Assembly: GCA_041399065.1 (NCBI GenBank)
Contig: JAWKTN010000006.1
Span: forward strand, 62,001-126,000
Length of the DNA stretch: 64,000 nucleotides
Direction of reading: 5' to 3'
Source: JAGQPD01 sp020426865
GTDB taxonomy: Bacteria; Planctomycetota; Planctomycetia; Pirellulales; Pirellulaceae
Shown here: positions 7,143 to 15,587 of the stretch, one piece after another
Numbering within the stretch: the first letter of the stretch is position 1
How the letters are laid out: every line of letters begins with the position of its first letter
Notes under the pieces: model-generated
What the model was told of the DNA's origin: nothing
What the model saw: only the letters and a program-made list of their open reading frames with translations
Database searches by the model: none
Program-made: the position numbers and the translations under genes

Positions 7143-9467
7143 GTGAAGCAACTCCAGGCACAATGGTTAAATGTAATCTTGCCGATTGTGGTGATCACGG
7201 CATTCCTAATGCCGTTCACGACCGTCGCCGCTCAGTCGTCGCTGGAGCTGACCGTGCTGCAAGACGAGGACAATCAGCCGATCGCCGGTGCCGATGTCCA
7301 GATCGTCATGTTCGGCCAAGGCATTCGAATTAACCAGCAGCAAAAGACGACCGACACCGGGGCGGCAAGACTCGAATACCCGCCGGTCGTAGACCACGCC
7401 GGATTATGGCTGACTGTGACGCATTCCGGCCGAGTCCCGTACCACATCAACTTTGGACGGCAGCTGCGTGTCGATACGCTTCCGCTTGAAAAAACCATTC
7501 GCATGAAGCCCGGAGTCGTCGTACGTGGCACGGTCGTTGACGAAGAGGGAAGGCCTGTCGTTAGTGCAAATGTCAGTGCGAGCCAGCGTGCAACAGAGTC
7601 GCTCGACGACATCTACTTCTCGATGTTCGACGTCGCGACCGACGAGAACGGCCGGTTCGCGTTGGATTCCGTCCCCGATCCAGTCAACTTGTCCTTTGCC
7701 GTCACGCATCCCGATTTCGTCGCCGCGAATTTTACTTTCTCCGAACGGGAAGCGACATTTCGTCTCAAACGCGGATATGAGATACACGGAAAAGTTATCG
7801 ACGAAGCGAGCGGCAAGGCAGTAGTGGGAGCATTCGTGCAGTCAGGCGACGACCGGTTCGGGACGAGTTATCCCAGTGCGTCGACCGATGCGAATGGCGA
7901 CTATTCGCTCAAAGCATTGGAGTCCGCCGATAACATTGTCACCGTTACGCCACCCGGAAAGCTGTCGCCGGCGTTTCAAAAGATCCGGATTGACGACGGT
8001 CACGCGGCGAAACTCGATTTTGCATTGGAACCGGGACACACTCTGCGATTGAAAATTGTCGATCACAAGCAGGTGCCTATCAGAGGGGTTCGCGTTGTTA
8101 GTGACACTTGGGGAGAATTGCGCACGCTGAATTGGAACGCTCAATCCGATGACAATGGCGAGTGCATTTGGCAGGGTGCTCCGGCGGATCCAGTGGAATT
8201 GCATATTCTTAAAGCGGACTATATCGCCATCCGAGATTTTTCCAACCCACCGCGAGACGAACCGTACCTTGTGGAAATGCTCCCCGTCGTTAATATCACC
8301 GGCCTAGTCGTCGACCGGCAGGCGGGGAACCCGATTGCTGACTTTGTTGCCCAGTTTGGTGATGTTTACGAGGGGCGTGAGAGTGTTACTTGGAATGACT
8401 GGCAAGTCGCGAAAGGCAAGAATGGGCTGTTAACGATGCGGCGCGACGAGCCGGCACGTGAGCTCCATATCCGAGTTGACGCGGAGGGGTACAAATCGTG
8501 GATTTCGCCTCCTATCGATATGACGCAGTCGAATGTGGCGATAAGTGTGGAATTGGAAAAGGATTTGGGGCTCACCGGTCGTATTATCCGCCCCGATGGC
8601 CAGCCCGCCGACGGTGCGAAAGTCGTGATGGTCACCCCGGAACATCCAGGGAATTTTCCGCAGGGACTGTTCGGCACCGTCGCCGTTGACGAACAAGCGA
8701 AGTCAACTCCTTCGACGCTCACAACCGAACATGGCGAGTTTCGATTACCGGGGCCAGCGCAGCCTAGTGTGCTGTTGATCATCCATGACGCTGGGTATTT
8801 TGAAATGGCAACCGCTGATGTCGGCATTGCACCCATCAAGTTGGAGGCTTGGGCAAGCCTGAACCTGGGTGTAGTTTATGCCGGGCAACCCTGCGCAAAT
8901 GCCAAAGTGCGTTTCTATCCCACCGAGCGGCGACTCGCCCCCGACGTTCACGCTGTTGACTACGGGCAGGAAACATCTGCCGACCGGCATGGGAAGGTTG
9001 ATTGGAAAACGGTCATCCCCCGAGCTGGCCAGCTGTCCGTCGGTCGTCATCATTCTGATCATCCCGACCGCGTGTTGTATGAGCATCGCAAGATCGAATT
9101 GCAGCCAGGCAAAACCTTCACATTGGAAGTGGGAAAGCAAGGGCGAACGGTCCGCGGGAAAATTGTACTGCCGCAGTCACTTTCGATGAAGAACCACAAG
9201 TGGGAAACGGTCATTCTAAGTCCCGCCGACCGCGAACGCAGTCCCACAATTACTGCCTGGATCGCGAATGACTTGACTTTCGAGTACGATGCCATCCCCG
9301 CGGGTGAATATCGAATGCATGCAAGTCTCGTGGAAGACAACGAGCAGTCGCGTCGCGGATTTGGCCAGCCGGTCGCGCGCGTCGATCACCGTTTCTCGGT
9401 CGACGATCGTTCCTCGGGACCTCTCGATTTGGGTGAGATTCAAGTACAACACCAACGAGAAGAATGA
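7143..9467 (+). CDS. secreted carboxypeptidase-regulatory-like repeat protein
   Basis: About 774 residues if translation starts at the GTG at 7143. That start puts a basic N-terminus and the hydrophobic core NVILPIVVITAFLMPF ahead of a TVAAQ signal-peptidase-like site; the open frame upstream reads through an intergenic palindrome. The mature protein is a chain of carboxypeptidase-regulatory/CNA-B-like beta-sandwich modules, recognisable by recurring VxGxVxDExGxPVxxAxVxA (about residues 130-150), EIHGKVIDEASGKAVVGAFV (about 215) and LTGRIIRPDGQPADGAKV (about 475). Such modules act as extracellular scaffolds; no catalytic domain was seen. It precedes a serine hydrolase gene by 46 bp, so co-transcription is likely. 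Confidence 0.8.
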   Translation: MKQLQAQWLNVILPIVVITAFLMPFTTVAAQSSLELTVLQDEDNQPIAGADVQIVMFGQGIRINQQQKTTDTGAARLEYPPVVDHAGLWLTVTHSGRVPYHINFGRQLRVDTLPLEKTIRMKPGVVVRGTVVDEEGRPVVSANVSASQRATESLDDIYFSMFDVATDENGRFALDSVPDPVNLSFAVTHPDFVAANFTFSEREATFRLKRGYEIHGKVIDEASGKAVVGAFVQSGDDRFGTSYPSASTDANGDYSLKALESADNIVTVTPPGKLSPAFQKIRIDDGHAAKLDFALEPGHTLRLKIVDHKQVPIRGVRVVSDTWGELRTLNWNAQSDDNGECIWQGAPADPVELHILKADYIAIRDFSNPPRDEPYLVEMLPVVNITGLVVDRQAGNPIADFVAQFGDVYEGRESVTWNDWQVAKGKNGLLTMRRDEPARELHIRVDAEGYKSWISPPIDMTQSNVAISVELEKDLGLTGRIIRPDGQPADGAKVVMVTPEHPGNFPQGLFGTVAVDEQAKSTPSTLTTEHGEFRLPGPAQPSVLLIIHDAGYFEMATADVGIAPIKLEAWASLNLGVVYAGQPCANAKVRFYPTERRLAPDVHAVDYGQETSADRHGKVDWKTVIPRAGQLSVGRHHSDHPDRVLYEHRKIELQPGKTFTLEVGKQGRTVRGKIVLPQSLSMKNHKWETVILSPADRERSPTITAWIANDLTFEYDAIPAGEYRMHASLVEDNEQSRRGFGQPVARVDHRFSVDDRSSGPLDLGEIQVQHQREE

Positions 9468-9513
9468 GGAGTAGGAACGCATATTGAGGCTCTTGCTCGA
9501 CAAAGGAACTCCG

Positions 9514-11319
9514 ATGATGCGTCGATCGATGCCATACTTGGTCTTCCTCATGGCAGTTGCTGGATTTTCCGAGCATGGTAGCGCTGAGGAAGCGACAGGC
9601 ATCGTCGAGCAAGTCGAGCAGTTGTTTGCCGACATCGACGCGAAGGATCCAGGTTGTGCCGTCGGGATCCGGCTGAATGGACGGACGATTGTAAATCGTG
9701 GATTTGGTCTTGCCAGCGTTGCCTACGACTGGCCCAATCGATCCGACACAGTCTTTGAAATTGCATCCGGTTCCAAAACATTTACCAGTGTTTGTATCGC
9801 ATTGCTATTGGATCAAGGCAAGCTCTCGCCTGACGACGATATCCGCAAATTGGTCCCGGAGTTGAGTCTTGAATCGACAGTGACCATCAGGCATCTATTG
9901 CGCTGCGAATCGGGTGTGTGGGCCCAATTCCACATTATGCCGTTGGCGGGATATGACAATGTGCCGGTACATTCTCCCTACTCCAAGGACGACGTTCTTA
10001 CCGTCTTGAGCGGACAGAAGGAACTCCCCTTTCAGCCCGGGACTCAGTTTCAGTACGGCAGCGGCGACTCGTTTCTTTTGGGAGTTGTCGTCGAGCGCGT
10101 CACCGGTATGTCTCTGGCGGAGTTTGCCAAGAAAAGCTTGTTCGAACCGCTGGGTATGACTCGTACGTGGTACGTTGATAATCCCTCTGTGCTCGTATCC
10201 AATCGTGCCGTTGGCCACTGGAAGAATCCCGCCTCAGGGGACGCCGGTCCAGACGACGTGGATCCTGCGTGGTCTGAGTGGAATGCAAATGCCTTTCTTG
10301 GCGGTGGTGGAAGTGTCCTCACCTGCGTCGACGATTTATTACGCTGGCCGCAGGTTTATCAACAACAACTGCCGCGAGGACGATACATCGACGAATTCGC
10401 TCGCAATGGAACCGTGTTGGGCAATCGCTTCGTTTTGGATCTGGATGCCTTTTCGAAAAAGTTGAACGATCACCCCGGCAATCCACCGGCAGGTACTTAT
10501 CGTGGTCGCCGACGGTTTCAAATCACCGGCGGATACTGGGGCTTTTCCTGCTGCGCTTCACACTTTCCGGATGATCATGCCGATATCGTGTGCCTGAGCA
10601 ACAGCGATTCCGTATTCGCCCCAACAATGGCACGCAAAATATCCGACATCGTACTCGCCTCCGTACTCGAACCACTCGACAACCAAACTGACAATCGTCA
10701 AGATCCAAATGCGATGCCCAGTCTTCCACTGTTGTCCCCCGAACAACTCCGGCCATTTGAGGGTTTCTATCGACGCCCCGGAAATTATCCTGTAATGCAC
10801 GTTGAAGTGCACGATGATCATCTGCTGCTTACTAACAGCTATGGCGACAAGACGACATTGAGCCCCATTGGCGTGGGGCGATTCCGACCGGACGGCCAAT
10901 CCGCGTTCTACCCATCTGCGGTGTTCGAATTCAACCGGCCGGACGAAAACCGTCAAGCCTCAAACTTTGTTCTCACGTCCTTCGAAAATCAAATACATGA
11001 AGCGTATCAGCATGATCGTATCATGGAACCTCCGACCTACACCGCCGAGCTGCTCCAAGGGTTTTCTGGTACCTATCTTAGTGACGAAGTGGGGGTTGTG
11101 TACCACATGCGTGTACGAGATGGAGGGCTCGAAATGAGAGTAGGTGGGCGACGATGGGAACGACTTGAACCGTTGGCAGCAGATGAATTCTGGCCAATTG
11201 TCGAGAACCGCCACAATTCACGATACATCCGCTTTTCTCGTGACGAACATGCCGTCGTCGACGGATTCTCGATCGGCTTCTGGCGCATTAAAGGGGTCAA
11301 GTTCCGAAAACTCCCGTGA
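9514..11319 (+). CDS. beta-lactamase/PBP-like serine hydrolase
   Basis: A 601-residue secreted protein. The ATG at 9514 has AAGGA 6 nt upstream and begins a clear signal peptide (MMRRSMPYLVFLMAVAGF). The class C beta-lactamase/DD-peptidase fold (about 30-380) shows the SGSK tetrad (S85-K88, the SxxK nucleophile) and a YGS at about 181 in place of YxN. The usual third motif (HxG/KTG) is not obvious; the best candidate is ITGGYWGF. A C-terminal beta-rich domain (about 400-600) follows, with two lipocalin-like halves starting FEGFYRRPG and FSGTYLSDE. It probably hydrolyses an ester or amide in the periplasm; the substrate is unknown. It is likely co-transcribed with the preceding scaffold protein. 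Confidence 0.85.
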   Translation: MMRRSMPYLVFLMAVAGFSEHGSAEEATGIVEQVEQLFADIDAKDPGCAVGIRLNGRTIVNRGFGLASVAYDWPNRSDTVFEIASGSKTFTSVCIALLLDQGKLSPDDDIRKLVPELSLESTVTIRHLLRCESGVWAQFHIMPLAGYDNVPVHSPYSKDDVLTVLSGQKELPFQPGTQFQYGSGDSFLLGVVVERVTGMSLAEFAKKSLFEPLGMTRTWYVDNPSVLVSNRAVGHWKNPASGDAGPDDVDPAWSEWNANAFLGGGGSVLTCVDDLLRWPQVYQQQLPRGRYIDEFARNGTVLGNRFVLDLDAFSKKLNDHPGNPPAGTYRGRRRFQITGGYWGFSCCASHFPDDHADIVCLSNSDSVFAPTMARKISDIVLASVLEPLDNQTDNRQDPNAMPSLPLLSPEQLRPFEGFYRRPGNYPVMHVEVHDDHLLLTNSYGDKTTLSPIGVGRFRPDGQSAFYPSAVFEFNRPDENRQASNFVLTSFENQIHEAYQHDRIMEPPTYTAELLQGFSGTYLSDEVGVVYHMRVRDGGLEMRVGGRRWERLEPLAADEFWPIVENRHNSRYIRFSRDEHAVVDGFSIGFWRIKGVKFRKLP

Positions 11320-11422
11320 CCCCATTTGCAGTGCGCGACTGATGCGTAACGGTGTCACGCCGTCGCGGCAAGCTTTCGTCCGTGCAAATCGACGCCGCGA
11401 GCTTCAGCCTGTCGCATCTGTG

Positions 11423-14400
11423 TTACATACCAAGCTCCATCAACAACACTGAAGGCACGCGATCGGCATTCCAGATGCGCAGTAGTCCATAGCCGATGCC
11501 GGCCAGCCCGGTCAACAGACCTGGAGTCTCGGCACCCATGGGTACGCCGCAGCGCCATTGGCCCTCTTCAATGTCGCTGATAACCTGGTCGCACATATCC
11601 TCGTATTGCCCAGGCCGATACTCCGGGCCCAGTTGTCGCGAGGCTTCGATCAGCAATTCGAGATTCCCTAATGCACCGTGGCAAAGGCTATGATTGTCGC
11701 AGCAACCGTGGCGCACGGTTGTCAGGATCGCCTGCTTTAGCTCCTCATGCATTACGTCATCTCGACGATGCCATGACGCGAGCCGGCCCAGGCCGATACC
11801 AGCGGCACCGTGGCACCATGCACAAGCAAACGCTTGCGCAGCGTCAGCATTGCCTTCGCGACTAATATCGAATTCAGCAGACTCCTGCGCCATCCGCAGG
11901 TCCCGCCAATTTCCCACCAACGGTTCGAACGTCGTGCGTTCGAATCGTATGGCTTCCCACGCACAAGACTCAAAGCGTTGGTCGTTCGTGGCTTCGTACA
12001 ACTGCAGCAACGACCAGGCAATGCCTGCCGCGCCGTGCGAAAAACCAGCAAGTGCACTGGGCGTTTCGTGTGGCCGATGCTGCAGCAGATGCTCGCCGCA
12101 CTGCCGTGCCACATCCAGGGCTCGGGCGTATCCGTCACTCCGATACACCGCCAGACAACTAGCAATCGCCCCCGCAGCGCCCCCCATGACGTCGAACTTT
12201 CGATCGCTCGCCAACCAACGGGACACATCGTCCACACATTTCCTGGCTTCATCCAACAATTGCGATTCGTCCCAGAGAATACCAAGCTGATTCAATAGAT
12301 ACACGGCACCTCCCCAGCCATCGAAGCCGCCGATCGACGAGAACTGGCGTCGGCCGATGCGAATCTGGCTGCGCAGTGTCGCTACGGCGCCGCGGGCACA
12401 ACGTGTCGCGCGCGCATCACCTGTCATTGCCCCGTAGAACGCCAGGAACAGCGCCACTCCTCCGACACCGTCATACAGACCCGGTCCCATCGGCGAAATG
12501 GCCCAGCGACCCTTTCCGGCTGGACCGATGCCGAGCCAGTTGATCCGTTCGTCTTCATCATTGCCAATTGCCAACTGTTCGATCCGTTGCATGACTTTGC
12601 CGGCCGCCCTCAAGGCGCGCGATCGACGGTCAGATGCCGATGAACTCGCTGTCGACAACGCGCGGCAGGTGGCGTCACCAGCTCGCTCGCCCAGCGTACT
12701 CATGGCAGCCTGGATGATCCACAATTGACGCTGTAGGTCGTCTTCCGAAAGGTCCTGTAGGCGGTTGCGGACCAATTGCAGACCAGATTGCCGCAAAAAG
12801 CCTTCAATGCACGTGCCGTCGCTGGCATACAAATCACACGAATCGGCCGGAGCGTGGAAAACAGGGACGTCCCCCTTCCACAGGTCAGCGTGCTCCAACG
12901 CTATGACTCGCTCCAGGTACGGCTGTTGCGGTACGGTGACTCGTAATCGGTCGAACAGATCATCCCGGTCACGTGCATCTCGCAATACGTCCGGATGAAA
13001 GCTCTCTTGCAGCAGCAGCGAATAGACTCGAGTAGGACGCAGAATCAGACGAACACGGTCATGAGCAAACAGGGACAGCACACTGTCGGCATGCTGTAGC
13101 GCAGTTCGCGAGTTCATCAATAGCCGGTAGACGGATGCAAACCCCTCGCACAATGGTTCTATGTAATCGCGGCCGTCGACGGTTTGGCCACCTAACATCG
13201 CCCGATGCTGCCCGGAAAGAATCTGTTGCCGCTCGCGTTTGACACACATCTGATCGGGTACGGAGAAGTCGAGCATTGCAGACGCACTGGGGGCGAATTG
13301 CTGGCCGTCGCCGCCTAACCCGCTCATGTCGACCCCGGCCGAATCATCATTGGCCCACAATCGTTGCGGCAACATGCCCGATCGCAAGACGGAATCGCCG
13401 AACGCAGTTACAACGGCATCGACGGCAGCATCGACGGCGGCATCACCCGAGTTCCGTTCCGCGGCGTCGTTGCATAGGTCGCTTAGCTTTCCGTGCATCA
13501 GCGTTTCCAGGTCGACCGGCACTGGATGCGGCCCAGCGGCGATCACATTTTCGTAGTGAAAGTCCGTTGCACAGAGTACGTAGAAGAGGGCCAGGTAGCC
13601 ACCCTGTCTTCGGTAGAATTGCACGACTTGATCGGTCGACTCACATTCTCTCGCCTCAATGAATTCCACCCATCCATATTCACCACGGTCCGCCGTCGTC
13701 AATGTGCGGAAGGGGTCTGCGATCTCATGTTGGTTAACCCATTTCAGCAGATCCTGAAAATGTCTGTCGATTGACAGTGAGCGCGGCTTATAGACAAGTC
13801 GTTGCCCGTTGGCGAATTCGAGAATCGCGACGGACTTGCCACCCGCGTGGCTGTCGCCCGCTCCCGTCCGCACGGCAACTAGTTTTCCCGGATTCGTGCC
13901 CGCAAAGAACGTCGCCCGGATATCGTGCCAATCGCGACAAAGACGCTCGGCGAGCTCCACGCTGGTTTCGATCGCTTGTTTGACCAGAACGGCCACGGTC
14001 CGAGCCAATACCGGATACTCGTCGAAGAACGCGATCGCCTGCTGCGGCCGTGCCATTTGATCGATAAAGTCCTGGAATCGCTCGGCGGCAGTAACGCCAC
14101 GAAGTCGATCCTCCAAGCGGGCCACGTTCAGTTCCAGCACGAGCGAGCGACTGATCATGCTCACAAGTTTACTCGGCATGTCGCACAACAGCACATCTGC
14201 GATCGTTGCCACATCAATGGGCTCGTCTGTGTCGTTTTCCACAATTGACTGCACTCGTCGAGTGACTTCTTGGTGTGCGTTGCACACAAACGGGGCCACG
14301 AGTTGCAGGAATTGGACGACGTCATTGTCGCTTTGGATGTGAAGTCGCGGCCAATAGTTGCTCTGCAAGACGTGGTCCATCATCGCCCGTAACGACGCGT

Positions 14401-14500
14401 GCCATTCTGGCGACTCGCCCATTTGCCGATCGAACGGTTCACGTTCCTGTCGATGGAATGCGCGAACGAACTCTGGTACGGATGTGGCGTCTGTTGACAT
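11423..14500 (-). CDS. lanM: class II lanthipeptide synthetase LanM
   Basis: About 1025 residues from the ATG at 14500. An alternative TTG/ATG at 14623-14620 overlaps the stop codon of the precursor gene and would allow translational coupling; neither has a strong Shine-Dalgarno. The N-terminal dehydratase domain (about 120-600) has VYKPRSL (near 237) and DFHYEN followed by PVDLETL (313-330), the kinase-like residues that phosphorylate Ser/Thr before elimination. The C-terminal LanC cyclase domain (about 660-1020) has the GxxG-type repeats GVGG, FSHGAAG, WCHGAAG and LCHGALG. Cys896, Cys940 and His941 are the expected zinc ligands. It should dehydrate and cyclise the two precursor peptides encoded immediately upstream. 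Confidence 0.96.
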   Translation of the reverse strand: MSTDATSVPEFVRAFHRQEREPFDRQMGESPEWHASLRAMMDHVLQSNYWPRLHIQSDNDVVQFLQLVAPFVCNAHQEVTRRVQSIVENDTDEPIDVATIADVLLCDMPSKLVSMISRSLVLELNVARLEDRLRGVTAAERFQDFIDQMARPQQAIAFFDEYPVLARTVAVLVKQAIETSVELAERLCRDWHDIRATFFAGTNPGKLVAVRTGAGDSHAGGKSVAILEFANGQRLVYKPRSLSIDRHFQDLLKWVNQHEIADPFRTLTTADRGEYGWVEFIEARECESTDQVVQFYRRQGGYLALFYVLCATDFHYENVIAAGPHPVPVDLETLMHGKLSDLCNDAAERNSGDAAVDAAVDAVVTAFGDSVLRSGMLPQRLWANDDSAGVDMSGLGGDGQQFAPSASAMLDFSVPDQMCVKRERQQILSGQHRAMLGGQTVDGRDYIEPLCEGFASVYRLLMNSRTALQHADSVLSLFAHDRVRLILRPTRVYSLLLQESFHPDVLRDARDRDDLFDRLRVTVPQQPYLERVIALEHADLWKGDVPVFHAPADSCDLYASDGTCIEGFLRQSGLQLVRNRLQDLSEDDLQRQLWIIQAAMSTLGERAGDATCRALSTASSSASDRRSRALRAAGKVMQRIEQLAIGNDEDERINWLGIGPAGKGRWAISPMGPGLYDGVGGVALFLAFYGAMTGDARATRCARGAVATLRSQIRIGRRQFSSIGGFDGWGGAVYLLNQLGILWDESQLLDEARKCVDDVSRWLASDRKFDVMGGAAGAIASCLAVYRSDGYARALDVARQCGEHLLQHRPHETPSALAGFSHGAAGIAWSLLQLYEATNDQRFESCAWEAIRFERTTFEPLVGNWRDLRMAQESAEFDISREGNADAAQAFACAWCHGAAGIGLGRLASWHRRDDVMHEELKQAILTTVRHGCCDNHSLCHGALGNLELLIEASRQLGPEYRPGQYEDMCDQVISDIEEGQWRCGVPMGAETPGLLTGLAGIGYGLLRIWNADRVPSVLLMELGM

Positions 14501-14619
14501 GTTGTTGAACCGGTTGATGGGAAGGTGTTTTACGTACGGTCGTGGGATAGGAAAAACCTCGCGACGCTTGCGCTGCGAAGCGCCGCGAGCCCTCGTTTGG
14601 TGCTCGACGTCTCGACGCA

Positions 14620-14937
14620 TCAACCGACGAGCCCGCCCCCCTTGGCCATGGTCATATTCGCCGGATCGAAGCGAATACGGACGGCATCAAACGGGCACAT
14701 GCCGCTGGGGCACGCGTCGACGGCCGACAGCTTGATGGTCAACAACTTCTTGAAGTCGATCGCCTGATTGATGGCACCCAACTGCAAGCCTCCCACGACG
14801 TGGCCGAGCTCTTCGTCGGACAACTCCATCATGCCAGCAGGGTTGGCTGGCAGAGCGGCGCGTTCATCGTCACTGAGACTGTTGCGATAGGAACGATCTT
14901 TCCAGGCACGCACAACGTCCACTTTCGAATTTTTCAT
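14620..14937 (-). CDS. lanthipeptide precursor A2 (mersacidin/lichenicidin-type leader)
   Basis: A 105-residue peptide with GAGGAAAG just upstream of its ATG. The leader (1-50) has the type 2 lantibiotic pattern VVRAWKDRSYRNSLS, then LPANPAG, then ELSDEEL, and ends VVGG, a double-glycine site for a C39 peptidase. The predicted core is residues 51-105, about 55 residues, much longer than mersacidin. It holds only two cysteines (76 and 81, in ACPSGMC) and a few Ser/Thr (67, 71, 78, 96), so at most two rings are possible. It ends glycine-rich (KGGGLVG). It lies between precursor A1 and lanM on the same strand. Confidence 0.92.
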   Translation of the reverse strand: MKNSKVDVVRAWKDRSYRNSLSDDERAALPANPAGMMELSDEELGHVVGGLQLGAINQAIDFKKLLTIKLSAVDACPSGMCPFDAVRIRFDPANMTMAKGGGLVG

Positions 14938-15011
14938 GGTCTTTCCTCAATCTTTCTTTGTGTACTAGTCAACAAAACAACCAATTGTTTGGCCACAACA
15001 CGTTCGAGGCT

Positions 15012-15302
15012 CTAACCGCGAAGTGTTGCCTGGCCAATTGCGGCGTCGACCGGTAACGTCACAATCGACTTGTAGTCCACAACCATCGGGCACTGCACCG
15101 AGACGAACTGGTTGACCGCCAGATAACGTGTCGGGCAGACGAGCGTGCCGGATCCGGCACCACCCTCGATCGTGTTCAACTCATTCTGTGTGACGTCGAT
15201 CGCGCCAGCGGGGTTGGCCGGCAGCGTGGCTCGCTGTTCGGCGGAAAGGCTGGCACGATACGATGGATCTTTCCAAGCGCGAATTACGTCTGACATATTC
15301 AT
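15012..15302 (-). CDS. lanthipeptide precursor A1 (mersacidin/lichenicidin-type leader)
   Basis: A 96-residue peptide. The ATG at 15302 has AGGA about 10 nt upstream; the much longer open frame running to 15998 is opposite the exporter gene and is not coding. The leader (1-48) reads SDVIRAWKDPSYRASLS, LPANPAG, VTQNEL and ends IEGG, closely matching the neighbouring precursor. The predicted core, residues 49-96, starts AGSGTLVCPT and has cysteines at 56 and 71 and Ser/Thr at 51, 53, 58, 68, 79, 82 and 93. Up to two (methyl)lanthionines could form. The core is unrelated in sequence to that of A2, so the pair may be a two-component product or two independent products of one enzyme. Confidence 0.93.
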   Translation of the reverse strand: MNMSDVIRAWKDPSYRASLSAEQRATLPANPAGAIDVTQNELNTIEGGAGSGTLVCPTRYLAVNQFVSVQCPMVVDYKSIVTLPVDAAIGQATLRG

Positions 15303-15587
15303 CGTATTACATTCCTGTTTGCATAAGTGTTTGAAGCCCTGAGGTCGACTAACGCGATCGACGATGTAGCCCAGGAACCTCAAGCGGGCGTGTGCGCTCG
15401 AGCACGACACAGCAGGGCGAACAATGTTGTATGCGTCCCTACACAGGTGGAACGCTCGCTGCTCGTGATCCGTTGCGCATAATCCAAAAAAATTTTTCAA
15501 TTCGCCGATTTCACAGATTTCGCGCAACACACACGCGCCGGCAGCGTTTCTCGTATGGCACCGCAACGCACTTATAGGAATCTCATT
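15303..15587. promoter_or_regulatory. divergent promoter region of the lanthipeptide cluster
   Basis: A 285-bp region between precursor A1 (minus) and the exporter (plus). It must hold both promoters, but no clear -35/-10 pair or operator repeat could be picked out with confidence. An AGGA 8 nt before the GTG at 15588 decides the exporter start. No regulator gene is adjacent to the cluster. Confidence 0.5.

Noticed and set aside
9514..11319. Serine hydrolase as an immunity or processing gene of the lanthipeptide cluster
   Set aside because: It converges on lanM and is better linked to the secreted scaffold gene 46 bp upstream; such enzymes are common in this phylum.
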